In this document: one piece after another, positions 1-8,774 of the stretch | How the letters are laid out: every line of letters begins with the position of its first letter | Position numbering within the stretch: position 1 is the first letter of the stretch | Source: Anaerolineaceae bacterium UBA6107 | GTDB lineage: Bacteria; Chloroflexota; Anaerolineae; Anaerolineales; Anaerolineaceae | Reading direction: 5' to 3' | Length of the DNA stretch: 64,000 bases | NCBI GenBank assembly: GCA_002428455.1 | Contig: DIWL01000080.1 | Coordinates: 33,376-97,375 of the forward strand | Position numbers and translations under genes: made by a program | Notes under the pieces: generated by a model | Databases searched by the model: none | Seen by the model: only the letters and a program-made list of their open reading frames with translations | What the model was told of the DNA's origin: nothing

Positions 1-744
1 ACCTTGAAACAATCGCAGGTCGCCATCGGGTTTATTCTCGCACTGCTTTGCCGTGACCTGGGTTACTTTCTTGGCGCACCCTACACCAACAAACCAGGCA
101 TTTTTCTATCAAAAGTACCCATCCCGGGTTTATCCGAAATCCCCATCATCGGACCCATCTTCTTCAACCACTCCCTCGTGGTTTATGCCTCTTACATTTT
201 TATTATTATCACGTTCATTTTCATGTATAAAACACGCCCCGGCCTCATGCTGCAGGGGATTGGCGAAAGACCCACTGCGGCTTTTGCCCGTGGTGCGAAT
301 GTAAAAGCCTTGCGTTATTTCTACACCATCCTGGGCGGAGCGCTGGTAGGGCTTGCTGGTCCAATGTACTCGCTGGCAGTCAAGATTGGCTGGGCTGGAC
401 AACTCTCCGGATTGGATGGGGTTGGTTGGATCGCTCTGGCGATCACGATTTTTGGCGGCTGGAATCCGTTGAAAGTGGCCTTCGGGGCTTACCTGTTTGG
501 CGGATTACAGCAGTTGGGCATTACACTGCAATCTTCCACGGATATCCCCATCCAGATCCTGCAGGCCGCACCATTCCCGCTGATGATCTTTACGCTGCTC
601 CTGGTCAATGTTGGACGCGCAGAGTGGGTGGAACGTGAGTTGGCAGCCATGCCTGAAAAACCCCGCAAGGTCCTTTCAAAGATCCTGCGGTCTCTGCGTA
701 CTTCTCCGCCTGCGTCCTTGGGAATTCCATTTGAGAATGAATAG
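1..744 (+). CDS. BMP-family ABC transporter permease, C-terminal part (truncated by window edge)
   Basis: The reading frame is open from base 1, so the gene starts upstream of the window and the TTG at 4 is probably not its start. The protein is very hydrophobic, with roughly five or six membrane segments. The stretch around residues 75-100 (GIGERPTAAFARGANV) and the repeated glycine-rich helices are typical of the permeases that work with BMP/Med-type lipoproteins to import nucleosides or related compounds (RnsC/RnsD, YufP/YufQ type). The tail is cytoplasmic and charged. The threonine synthase gene follows after 11 bases. Which substrate is carried cannot be read from this fragment; a nucleoside or nucleobase is inferred from the family. 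Confidence 0.8.
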   Translation, partial: TLKQSQVAIGFILALLCRDLGYFLGAPYTNKPGIFLSKVPIPGLSEIPIIGPIFFNHSLVVYASYIFIIITFIFMYKTRPGLMLQGIGERPTAAFARGANVKALRYFYTILGGALVGLAGPMYSLAVKIGWAGQLSGLDGVGWIALAITIFGGWNPLKVAFGAYLFGGLQQLGITLQSSTDIPIQILQAAPFPLMIFTLLLVNVGRAEWVERELAAMPEKPRKVLSKILRSLRTSPPASLGIPFENE

Positions 745-755
745 GGAAGGGCACC

Positions 756-2009
756 ATGAATAATTTTTTCGGTTACAAGTGTTCGCTGTGTAATTCCGAG
801 TTCCTGCCTGTATCCATCATTTATACCTGTCCGAGTTGCGGGGGCAACCTTGATGTTGTTTGGGATTATGCCCGGACGAAAAAGAAATATCATCCCGAAG
901 ACATCACTTCAAGAGCCGAGAATTCTCTGTGGCGATACGCACCGCTGCTTCCGGTACCCGATCCGGGTGGTGAAAAGACACCCATTCACGCTGCAGGATG
1001 GACCCCGATCTTTCAAACAGATCGTCTAGCAACTCAATTGGGGCTGCAGCATCTTTGGGTGAAGGATGAGGGTAGAAATCCAACCGCATCGTTCAAGGAC
1101 CGGGCTAGCGCGATCGTGGTAGCCCGGGCGCGTGAGATTAAGGCGGAAATCATCGTTACTGCCTCAACCGGGAACGCCGGTGCAGCGCTGGCAGGAATGG
1201 CTGCAGCCGTCGGGCACAAAGCGGTCATTTTTGCCCCTAAAACAGCTCCTCCCGCCAAGATCGCTCAATTGCTTGTGTATGGCGCCCGCGTAATTTTGGT
1301 AGACGGCAACTATGACGCAGCCTTTGACCTGACGATTGAAGCGTCTAGAGAATTTGGCTGGTATTGCCGCAACACAGGTTACAACCCCTTCACGGCAGAA
1401 GGTAAAAAGACAGGTGCTTACGAGATATGGGAGCAGCTCGGGTTGACGCAAAAGGAAGGGGATAAGCCGCTTTGTGTTTTTGTTTCGGTTGGAGATGGCA
1501 ACATTATCAGCGGGTTGCACAAGGGATTCAAGGACCTGCAAAAATTGGGCTGGCTGGAGACAATGCCACGCCTGTTCGGTGTGCAATCGGAACTTTCCTC
1601 GGCAATCGCCAACGCTTACGATGCGAAAACTGAAACAATTACCCCGGTCGCCTCAACCACACTGGCGGATTCGATCAGCGTTGACCTGCCACGGGATGGG
1701 GTGCGGGCTGTACGGGCAGCTGTTGAAACCAACGGCGCATATCTTAAGGTGACCGATGCTGAGATCATTTCCGCGATCGCTGACCTTGGTGTAAATGGCA
1801 TATTCTCTGAACCGGCGGGTTCCACAGCCCTGGCTGGATTGAAGAAAGCCTTGGCGGAAGGCATCATTGATGCGGAAGACCCGGTTGTGGTGATTAACAC
1901 TGGAAATGGTCTGAAGGATGTCCGGGCGGCAATGATGGCGGTACCAAATGCGGCTATAATTGAACCGAGCATGACGGCATTACGCAAATTACTGGACAAA
2001 GGCCCGTAG
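756..2009 (+). CDS. thrC: threonine synthase
   Basis: Fold-type II PLP enzyme of 417 aa that should convert O-phosphohomoserine to threonine. An N-terminal zinc-ribbon-like segment carries C9, C12, C25 and C28, as in many longer threonine synthases. The PLP lysine is K114 in the motif SFKDR, and ASTGNAGAA and VSVGDGN are the expected substrate- and phosphate-binding loops. The start is ATG with GGGAAGGG upstream. It lies 11 bases after the ABC permease and 1 base before the glycosyltransferase, so it is probably co-transcribed with both. Related members of the family (cysteate synthase, for example) are less likely. Confidence 0.87.
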   Translation: MNNFFGYKCSLCNSEFLPVSIIYTCPSCGGNLDVVWDYARTKKKYHPEDITSRAENSLWRYAPLLPVPDPGGEKTPIHAAGWTPIFQTDRLATQLGLQHLWVKDEGRNPTASFKDRASAIVVARAREIKAEIIVTASTGNAGAALAGMAAAVGHKAVIFAPKTAPPAKIAQLLVYGARVILVDGNYDAAFDLTIEASREFGWYCRNTGYNPFTAEGKKTGAYEIWEQLGLTQKEGDKPLCVFVSVGDGNIISGLHKGFKDLQKLGWLETMPRLFGVQSELSSAIANAYDAKTETITPVASTTLADSISVDLPRDGVRAVRAAVETNGAYLKVTDAEIISAIADLGVNGIFSEPAGSTALAGLKKALAEGIIDAEDPVVVINTGNGLKDVRAAMMAVPNAAIIEPSMTALRKLLDKGP

Positions 2010-2010
2010 C

Positions 2011-2952
2011 ATGAAACCTGTTTTTTCAATCATCGCACCAGTATTCAACGAGATCTGTTGCCTTGATGCGCTTGTCGAGCGTGTTGCCAGGGTGATGGAT
2101 CAGACTGGTGAGGTCTGGGAACTGGTGCTGGTTGATGATGGATCCACGGATGGTTCAACAGAGAAGATTAGAGAGCTTGCCAGTGGGGACTCACGCGTGC
2201 GTCCTGTGATCTTTGCCCGGAATTTCGGGCACCAGATTGCCGTAACCGCCGGACTGGACTACTCACGCGGGGACGCGGTGGTGATCATTGATGCTGATCT
2301 ACAGGATCCCCCGGAAGTTATCCTGGAACTGATCCAAAAGTGGCGCGAAGGGTATGAGGTGGTTTATGCGCAGCGCTCGGAGCGCGAGGGCGAAACCTGG
2401 TTTAAACGGCTCACTGCTTCACTTTTTTACCGTACCATTTACCGGATTACCGATGTAAAGATCCCCCTGGACACGGGAGATTTTCGCCTGCTTGACCGCA
2501 AGGTGGTAGAAGTTATGAATTCCATGCGGGAACGGCATCGTTTCCTGCGCGGTATGTCAGCATGGGTGGGGTTTCGGTCCATCGGTGTGCCATACAAACG
2601 AGCTGCCCGCTTCGCGGGGACTACAAAATACCCTTTTAAGAAAATGTTGAAACTGGCATTGACGGCTGTTACAAGCTTTTCCTATGTGCCGTTGCAAATT
2701 GCCATGTGGGTGGGATTCATCTCTGCCGGTATCGCCATCCTGGCTATTCCGGTAGTAATCATTCTTCGGCTGATCGGTTCGCAGTTCTTTTTCGGACAGG
2801 CAACCACCCTGATCGCTGTATTGTTCCTGGGTGGCGTGCAGCTGATCTCCCTGGGGATTCTGGGTGAATATGTGGGCAGGATTTACGACGAAGTAAAAGG
2901 TCGCCCGCTTTACATCGTCAGTGAAGCACCGGATAATTCGCACAATCAATAA
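2011..2952 (+). CDS. GT2 family glycosyltransferase, DPM1/GtrB-like
   Basis: Family 2 glycosyltransferase of 313 aa. The N-terminal GT-A domain has VDDGSTDGS near residue 42 and DADLQDP near residue 92, the nucleotide-sugar and metal sites of the polyprenyl-phosphate sugar transferase subgroup. Two membrane helices follow at about 228-252 and 262-284, giving the GtrB/ArnC layout in which a sugar is moved from a nucleotide donor to undecaprenyl or a similar lipid phosphate on the inner membrane face. The ATG begins 1 base after the thrC stop. The sugar and the final acceptor cannot be told from sequence. Confidence 0.85.
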   Translation: MKPVFSIIAPVFNEICCLDALVERVARVMDQTGEVWELVLVDDGSTDGSTEKIRELASGDSRVRPVIFARNFGHQIAVTAGLDYSRGDAVVIIDADLQDPPEVILELIQKWREGYEVVYAQRSEREGETWFKRLTASLFYRTIYRITDVKIPLDTGDFRLLDRKVVEVMNSMRERHRFLRGMSAWVGFRSIGVPYKRAARFAGTTKYPFKKMLKLALTAVTSFSYVPLQIAMWVGFISAGIAILAIPVVIILRLIGSQFFFGQATTLIAVLFLGGVQLISLGILGEYVGRIYDEVKGRPLYIVSEAPDNSHNQ

Positions 2953-2967
2953 CAACAGGAGATACTA

Positions 2968-4434
2968 ATGGCAAAGATCGATCTGACTGTGATTAAGGAC
3001 CGCCAGGAACGCGCAATACAGAGAGCCAGGGAACGCAACATCATCATCCCAACCTTTGCCCAGCAACGCAACCCGGAGCTCATCCCTGCAAAGATCAAAG
3101 AGGAGCTGAAGGGGATTGGCTTGTGGGATATCCATCCACGCAACCTGTTCCGGATCACCTGGAAGAATGAACCGGCAGCATTCGGCGGTGGTTTTGGTGG
3201 CGTCAATTACATTGAGCTTCCCTCCAGCCTCACTGGAACGGACGCCCGTATTTTCGCGCTTGTTGGAAAATGGTTCCCGACCGGTGCACACAAGGTCGGT
3301 GCAGCATTTGGCTGCCTCGTACCGCGCCTGGTAACAGGGCAATTTGAACCGACAACCCAGAAAGCGGTCTGGCCTTCAACGGGTAATTATTGCCGCGGCG
3401 GTGCTTATGATTCTGCTTTGTTGGCATGTAATTCCATCGCGATTCTTCCTGAGGGAATGAGTAAAGAGCGTTTTGAGTGGCTCGAGAAGATCGCTGGTGA
3501 GGTGATCGCCACACCCGGCAGTGAATCGAATGTGAAAGAGATTTTTGACAAATGTTGGGAATTACGCAAATCGGGCGAAGATCTGATGATCTTTAACCAG
3601 TTTGAAGAATTTGGTAATTACCTCTGGCATTATGAACTGACCGGGCATGCCATGGAAGAAATCCTCACGCAGGAAATGAGGGCAGGGGATGAGTTCAGAG
3701 GAATTGCCCTCACAACAGGTTCTGCCGGTACCATCGCCTGCGGAGATTACCTTAAGCAGAGGTACCCGACGATGAAAATAGCTGCCAGTGAAGCTTTGCA
3801 GTGTCCGACGCTCCTGCAAAACGGTTTTGGAGCACACCGTATCGAGGGGATTGGTGACAAGCATGTACCTTGGATCCATAACGTCAAAAACACCGACCTG
3901 ATCACGGCGATTGATGATAACGATGTAGTAAAAATCGTGCGTTTGTTCAATGAGCCTGAAGGAAAAGCCTACCTGGCCAAGCAGGGTGTTCCGGAGAGCG
4001 TAATCTCCAAATTGGATCTGATGGGATTCTCAGGGATTGCCAATATGCTTTCCGCGGTTAAGATGGCAAAATACTATGGGATGACCAACAAGGATGTGCT
4101 TCTCGTTGTATTGACCGATTCGATGGAACTTTACAACACACGTATTGATGAGTACAGAAAAGATTTCGGACCGTTTACAATAACTGACGCTGCCGAAGCG
4201 TACGCAGCCAGCCTGATGGGCGAATCCACCGACAACATGCTTGAATTATCCGAATTTGAGCGCAAGCGGGTGCACAATCTGAAGTATTACACCTGGGTGG
4301 AACAGCAAGGCAAAACTTACGAAGAGATCCTGGCGCAATGGGACGATCCGGATTACTGGACCGGATTCCAGGGGCAACTGGATGAAATGGACGCTTTGAT
4401 CAACGAATTCAATGATCGTGTCGGATTGCTTTAA
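2968..4434 (+). CDS. fold-type II PLP-dependent enzyme of unknown substrate
   Basis: A 488-aa protein of the tryptophan-synthase-beta superfamily. The likely Schiff-base lysine is K109 in GAHKVGAAFG, STGNYCRGGA matches the substrate-carboxylate loop, and TTGSAGTIACGD is the glycine-rich phosphate cup. The N-terminal ~60 residues and the C-terminal ~80 charged residues lie outside the usual catalytic core. The start has a good AGGAGA site. It is followed by a terminator, then a hypothetical gene and a dihydropyrimidinase. Relatives found near hydantoinase-type genes are generally annotated only as PLP-dependent proteins; a lyase acting in purine or pyrimidine breakdown is possible but unproven. 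Confidence 0.75.
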   Translation: MAKIDLTVIKDRQERAIQRARERNIIIPTFAQQRNPELIPAKIKEELKGIGLWDIHPRNLFRITWKNEPAAFGGGFGGVNYIELPSSLTGTDARIFALVGKWFPTGAHKVGAAFGCLVPRLVTGQFEPTTQKAVWPSTGNYCRGGAYDSALLACNSIAILPEGMSKERFEWLEKIAGEVIATPGSESNVKEIFDKCWELRKSGEDLMIFNQFEEFGNYLWHYELTGHAMEEILTQEMRAGDEFRGIALTTGSAGTIACGDYLKQRYPTMKIAASEALQCPTLLQNGFGAHRIEGIGDKHVPWIHNVKNTDLITAIDDNDVVKIVRLFNEPEGKAYLAKQGVPESVISKLDLMGFSGIANMLSAVKMAKYYGMTNKDVLLVVLTDSMELYNTRIDEYRKDFGPFTITDAAEAYAASLMGESTDNMLELSEFERKRVHNLKYYTWVEQQGKTYEEILAQWDDPDYWTGFQGQLDEMDALINEFNDRVGLL

Positions 4435-4445
4435 GATCACTCTTT

Positions 4446-4481
4446 TCAACCTGGAGTCAAAAGGCTCCAGGTTGATTGTTT
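4446..4481 (+). terminator. intrinsic terminator after the PLP enzyme gene
   Basis: Perfect 11-bp stem TCAACCTGGAG / CTCCAGGTTGA around an 8-base loop, followed by TTGTTT. It separates the thrC-to-PLP-enzyme transcript from the next gene. Confidence 0.8.
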
Positions 4482-4512
4482 AAAATACCACCTTGAGAGG
4501 TCTGACCAATTT

Positions 4513-5088
4513 ATGATCCTTCCACCGGACACACTCATTCTGGTTTGTTACTTACCTGCAGTAAAAGACCTGGATATGGCCAGGATGTTGGGTTGGTATC
4601 GAATTCCTCTCAAATCTGCTCCCAAAGTGATAGAAGTGGACTACCTGGCGTTTTACCAGGGGAAAAATTTTGGCGAAGCGCACCGCTGGCAGGTGGAATA
4701 CTTCGCGGAGTATCGCGGTCACGAACTCACCACACGAGGGGAATTACTGCGAGATGAGAAAGAGCATCCGCGTGCGCAAGAAGAGTATTACAAAGTTCAA
4801 ATAGGTCCGCTTCAACGTCGTTCAAATCCGATCATGACCAAGGAGTGGAAAAGAATCACGTTTCTTTACACGACAGGTAATTTGTTCAACAGCGCTGCAA
4901 GCGTCAATGATCTAGTTGTCCGTAATGAGGAACGGGAAATCCTGTGGAAAACCTTGCGTGAACGGGCACAAAATACTTTGTATGGCAAATCTGATAATTC
5001 CGGAATTCCGCAGATCGATCCTGCGTTTATCGAGATGATCCTTGGATTAAACGGATCTCTACCCGATGTAAACCTGGAAGATTATTAA
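4513..5088 (+). CDS. hypothetical protein, 191 aa
   Basis: I do not recognise this family. The protein is soluble and mixed alpha/beta, with no signal peptide or membrane helix. The N-terminal half has YLPAVKDLDMARMLGWYRIPL followed by a segment rich in aromatic residues; the middle is strongly charged. The coding frame is clean, with a normal start and stop, and it stands between a terminator and the promoter of the dihydropyrimidinase gene, so it is probably expressed alone. The shadow frames across it are shorter and less coherent. Confidence 0.6.
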   Translation: MILPPDTLILVCYLPAVKDLDMARMLGWYRIPLKSAPKVIEVDYLAFYQGKNFGEAHRWQVEYFAEYRGHELTTRGELLRDEKEHPRAQEEYYKVQIGPLQRRSNPIMTKEWKRITFLYTTGNLFNSAASVNDLVVRNEEREILWKTLRERAQNTLYGKSDNSGIPQIDPAFIEMILGLNGSLPDVNLEDY

Positions 5089-5103
5089 GCAATATAGATA
5101 AAC

Positions 5104-5112
5104 TGGTAGAAT
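5104..5112 (+). promoter_or_regulatory. extended -10 promoter element upstream of the dihydropyrimidinase gene
   Basis: TGG followed by TAGAAT, an extended -10 element, about 49 bases before the start codon. No convincing -35 hexamer is seen. Near-identical GGTARAAT sequences precede tdk, ppdK, gap and rpsT in this window. Confidence 0.5.
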
Positions 5113-5160
5113 AATTGTGAGCGGTGCATGTTTGATTATGTTCCGCAAGGAATTGTGCAT

Positions 5161-6582
5161 ATGAGAACTCTAATTCGTAATGGTTTAATCATATCTCCTG
5201 ATACCACCAAAGCTGATGACATCTTAATCGAGGATGAGAAAATTACCAGGGTTGAACCAGAAATATCGGTTGAACCAACTATGGATGTCATCGACGCAAG
5301 CGGTCAGTTCATTCTGCCGGGTGGGATCGATGTTCACGTTCATCTTGACCTGCCCATGTTCGGTACTGTATCGAGCGATGACCATTACACGGGCACAAAG
5401 GCAGCTGCATTTGGCGGAACCACCACCGTGATTGATTTTGTTTCGCAGGATTCTGATGTCCTGTTGACCTGCGTGGCAGATCTGCGCCGAAAAGCGGATG
5501 AGAAGGTAGCAGTGGATTATGGTTTACACATGAACATAACCCACCTTACACCCGAGGTGGAAGCACAAATTCCGCATTTGGTTGAAGCAGGAGTGACGAG
5601 CTTAAAGGTTTTTACCGCGTATAACAACCGGTTGCGACTGGCAGATAGCGATATTCTAAGGGTATTACGCATTGCCCGGGATAATGGGCTGCTCACGATG
5701 CTGCATGCGGAGAACGGTGATGTGATCGATCTGCTTGTAGAAGAAGCATTACAGAATGGACATACCTCACCGATCTGGCACGCCCGCACCAGGCCAGCCT
5801 GGGGTGCGGTGGAGGCAGTGCTGCGCGGGGCAGCGCTTTCGGCTATGGCGAATGCGCCTCTATACATTGTACACATGAACGTGGCTGGTGAAGTGGATAT
5901 GCTGGAATATGCCCGTAGCAAAGGTTTACAGGTGATGGGCGAAACCTGCCCGCAATATCTGCTCTTCACCGAAGCAGATCTGGAAAGGCCGGATGGTGTG
6001 AAATGGATCTGCTCACCGCCATTACGAACTCAAAGAGATCAAGAACGATTGTGGGATGGCTTAAAGAAGGGCATCCTCCAGGTGATCGCTACTGATCATT
6101 GCCCCTTTTATTTTGACGGAACAAAACCGCTGAATTACGAGGGGGTGAAAGTCACCATACCCGGTAAGGAGCTGGGCGACGGTGACTTTACCAGAATTCC
6201 TAATGGATTGCCAGGTGTCGGAGATCGCCTACCCGTGCTCTGGAGCGAAATGATCTCTACCGGAAAATTTACAATCAATGAATTCGTTGCGCTAACAAGT
6301 ACCAACCCGGCGAAAATTTTTGGTCTGTATCCTCAAAAAGGAACACTATCACCGGGTTCTGACGCGGATATCGTAATTTGGGATGCCAACAAGAAGATCA
6401 CGTACGGCAGGGCATATTCACAGCAGCGCACCGATTACAACCTGTACGAAGGCTGGCCTTTGGTTGGATTTCCAGTCCGTGTGATCTCCCGCGGGCGCAC
6501 CGTGGTTCAGGATGAAAAATGGCTTGGGGCAGCCGGGGCGGGGCGGTTCCTGCACCGGAAAACTTTCACGAACCTGGTATAG
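5161..6582 (+). CDS. hydA: dihydropyrimidinase / D-hydantoinase family amidohydrolase
   Basis: Cyclic-amide hydrolase of 473 aa. Metal ligands H59 and H61 lie in DVHVHLD, the lysine normally carboxylated to bridge the two metals is K149 in TSLKVFTAY, H182 is in LHAENGD, and the final metal aspartate is in ATDHCPF. The frame runs open upstream to an ATG at 5128, but the ATG at 5161 has AAGGA nine bases upstream and gives the usual N-terminus MRTLIRNG. It should open dihydrouracil, dihydrothymine or a hydantoin. The BMP-type permease upstream would fit nucleobase uptake. The membrane-subunit operon starts 9 bases after its stop. Confidence 0.85.
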   Translation: MRTLIRNGLIISPDTTKADDILIEDEKITRVEPEISVEPTMDVIDASGQFILPGGIDVHVHLDLPMFGTVSSDDHYTGTKAAAFGGTTTVIDFVSQDSDVLLTCVADLRRKADEKVAVDYGLHMNITHLTPEVEAQIPHLVEAGVTSLKVFTAYNNRLRLADSDILRVLRIARDNGLLTMLHAENGDVIDLLVEEALQNGHTSPIWHARTRPAWGAVEAVLRGAALSAMANAPLYIVHMNVAGEVDMLEYARSKGLQVMGETCPQYLLFTEADLERPDGVKWICSPPLRTQRDQERLWDGLKKGILQVIATDHCPFYFDGTKPLNYEGVKVTIPGKELGDGDFTRIPNGLPGVGDRLPVLWSEMISTGKFTINEFVALTSTNPAKIFGLYPQKGTLSPGSDADIVIWDANKKITYGRAYSQQRTDYNLYEGWPLVGFPVRVISRGRTVVQDEKWLGAAGAGRFLHRKTFTNLV

Positions 6583-6591
6583 AGTCCGCTG

Positions 6592-8193
6592 ATGTTGTCA
6601 CTCGTCCCGGTATTGATTTTGTTGATCGCTGTCGTCGCCATACTGGTGCTCGGCTTGATCAAATTCCGCGTGGGCACGATCTGGCTGGTGGGAGCCGTCT
6701 TATCTTTCGGTGCCTGGTTATCAATGATTCCTATTGCGTTTATCAAACCGGCACAGGTTGAGATCACAAACTGGCTGCCTGATCCATTCGGTTTTCAATC
6801 CCTCGTGTTTTTCTACACACCACAAAATTGGATCATTGGATTTCTGCTTCTTTCATTACTGGTGGCGGTGATCTTTTCAGAGGCCAAGTACCTGGATACG
6901 CCGAATTACTTGCTGAGACTTACCGGTTCCATGCTTTTAACCGTTTTTGGATTGTTAGCTATTCTATCCCACTCAATCCTCGCTTTTATGCTCACCTGGT
7001 CATTGATCGACCTGTTTGAATTTGGTGCATTAGCTGTGTTGATCGGAAGACCAAAAAGTCAAGGTTCAGCTGCCACTTCAGTCCTCTTTCGCGCAATTGG
7101 CATTCTGTTATTGGTCATCTTTGTCTCCATCGCTCCTGTAGATCCTGCCACCGGATCATTTCCAACGCTTTCACCACAATTGTGGTGGTTGTTGATCTTC
7201 CTGGTGTTATTCAGAATGGGAACGCTGCCGCTCTATCAACCTTATATTGACGCTCCGGTTTATCAACGCGGGATCATTTCGCTGATACGCTCTTTACCCA
7301 TGATGACCGCCTTCGCATTTATCACTTACATTTCCCGTACTGGCACACCTCCTATCAATACAGGATTCGTTTATGGAATACTAACCATCGCCATTTTTTA
7401 TGCATCGATTGCATGGTTCAGTGCTGCAAACGAGATCAAGGGGAGACCTCACTGGCTCTTCGCTATGGCAGGCTTCGGTTTGGCAACTTTGCTTACCGGA
7501 GAAATCGATTCAATCCTCGGCATTACCGTGGTACTGGTCGCGGGGGGATCTGGATTGTTTTTGTACTCCCCACGGATGAGCAGGATAAATCCTTTCATTG
7601 CACTACTGGTTGCCGGTCTACTTGTCATACCCTATACCCCATCGGCAGCCTTTTCAGGGCTTTTTTCCAGTTCGGCGCCTTTATTCCTCAGGATTCTGTG
7701 GGTCATTAGTTATGCGATCCTGGTCGCTGGTATTATCAAACATGCGATGCGGCGGGCAGAAAAAGCTGAAAACTCCGAACCGTGGATGCTGCTTTTTCAC
7801 ACCATAGCACTGTATTTCATAGCCGCAGCGCCCTGGTTGATCATTGGCATCTTTTTCCGAGACCAAGTCGATTACATCAACTGGTGGCCATGGATCACAA
7901 CGCTTGTGTTGGTCAGCATTTTTCTTAGCGCATATGTTTTGTTTTCCAGGAGGATCATTTTCTTTCGTAACAGGCATGGTAGAGTTTTCGGAACTATTGA
8001 AAAGACAGTGAAAATTCTCGGTGATCTCCTGAGGTTCACTTGGATTGATAAGTTCCTGTCTTCTATTGGTTTCCTTATTGAAAAAGGCGTGCGTCTTTTC
8101 GCCAGGGTGCTTGAAGGAGACGGTGGTGTTCTCTGGTCCTTCCTGTTTATCGTCCTTCTTCTCTCTTTACTGCTTGTTCAGCAGGCGCCCTGA
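6592..8193 (+). CDS. divergent complex-I/Mrp antiporter-like membrane subunit
   Basis: A 533-aa protein with about 13-15 membrane helices. It is distant from NuoL/NuoM, but the helix containing LLVIFVLFRMGTLPLYQPY resembles the region with the conserved discontinuous helix, and the C-terminus LEGDGGVLWSFLFIVLLLSLL resembles the closing segment of NuoM/HyfB-like proteins of this phylum. Typical charged residues of the pumping half-channels are hard to place, so activity may be reduced. Its stop overlaps the start of the next gene by one base, so the three membrane genes form one transcription unit, possibly together with the dihydropyrimidinase. Confidence 0.6.
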   Translation: MLSLVPVLILLIAVVAILVLGLIKFRVGTIWLVGAVLSFGAWLSMIPIAFIKPAQVEITNWLPDPFGFQSLVFFYTPQNWIIGFLLLSLLVAVIFSEAKYLDTPNYLLRLTGSMLLTVFGLLAILSHSILAFMLTWSLIDLFEFGALAVLIGRPKSQGSAATSVLFRAIGILLLVIFVSIAPVDPATGSFPTLSPQLWWLLIFLVLFRMGTLPLYQPYIDAPVYQRGIISLIRSLPMMTAFAFITYISRTGTPPINTGFVYGILTIAIFYASIAWFSAANEIKGRPHWLFAMAGFGLATLLTGEIDSILGITVVLVAGGSGLFLYSPRMSRINPFIALLVAGLLVIPYTPSAAFSGLFSSSAPLFLRILWVISYAILVAGIIKHAMRRAEKAENSEPWMLLFHTIALYFIAAAPWLIIGIFFRDQVDYINWWPWITTLVLVSIFLSAYVLFSRRIIFFRNRHGRVFGTIEKTVKILGDLLRFTWIDKFLSSIGFLIEKGVRLFARVLEGDGGVLWSFLFIVLLLSLLLVQQAP

Positions 8194-8774
8194 TGGAAAA
8201 CTGGATCAACTATTTAAGCGTGGTCGTGTTGTTGGTCGGCTTGTTTTGGCTGCAACTCTCAGATTCCCGGAAATCGATCGTCATCGCATATAGTGTGGTC
8301 GTTCTGATGGTATTTTCGATCAACATCCAATTCTGGACCTTCGGGTTCGCGCTGAGCAAGCTGATCACCGCCATCATGGCGATCGTGGTGATGTCCCTTG
8401 CTCCGGATACCAGTCAGCAGGTGGAATTTCGCAGCAACCGGACCGGTAGAGTTTTCCGGGGGTTGGGGCTTGCTTTCTGCCTGCTCCTGGTCATTTTTAC
8501 ATTGAACAAAACGACTGCATACCTATCACTCAGTGTCGATCAAACATTACCGGCTTTAGCAATCCTGTTCTGCGGTTTTCTCATGCTGGGGGTATCGCGC
8601 GAACCGTTCAAGATCATCGTTGGTCTATTAACGATCCTGGTGGGTTTCGAGATCCTCTATGGCGCGATCGAACAATCGCTGCTGGTAAATGGCTTGTTGG
8701 CGGCGGTTTTTCTGTTGATCGCGGTCGTTGGCTCGTATCTCATTCTCCCTCCAGAAACCGAGGATGAGCAATGA
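8193..8774 (+). CDS. HyfE/NuoK-like small membrane subunit
   Basis: A 193-aa protein with six or seven membrane helices. Size and helix pattern match hydrogenase-4 component E, and the second half (residues ~120-185, with a buried acidic residue in GFEILYGAIEQ) resembles the NuoK/MrpC fold. It overlaps the preceding gene by one base and the following gene by four (ATGA), so translation is probably coupled. HyfE-type subunits normally sit beside antiporter-like subunits, which is the arrangement here. The assignment is by architecture; similarity to any one family is moderate. Confidence 0.6.
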   Translation: MENWINYLSVVVLLVGLFWLQLSDSRKSIVIAYSVVVLMVFSINIQFWTFGFALSKLITAIMAIVVMSLAPDTSQQVEFRSNRTGRVFRGLGLAFCLLLVIFTLNKTTAYLSLSVDQTLPALAILFCGFLMLGVSREPFKIIVGLLTILVGFEILYGAIEQSLLVNGLLAAVFLLIAVVGSYLILPPETEDEQ

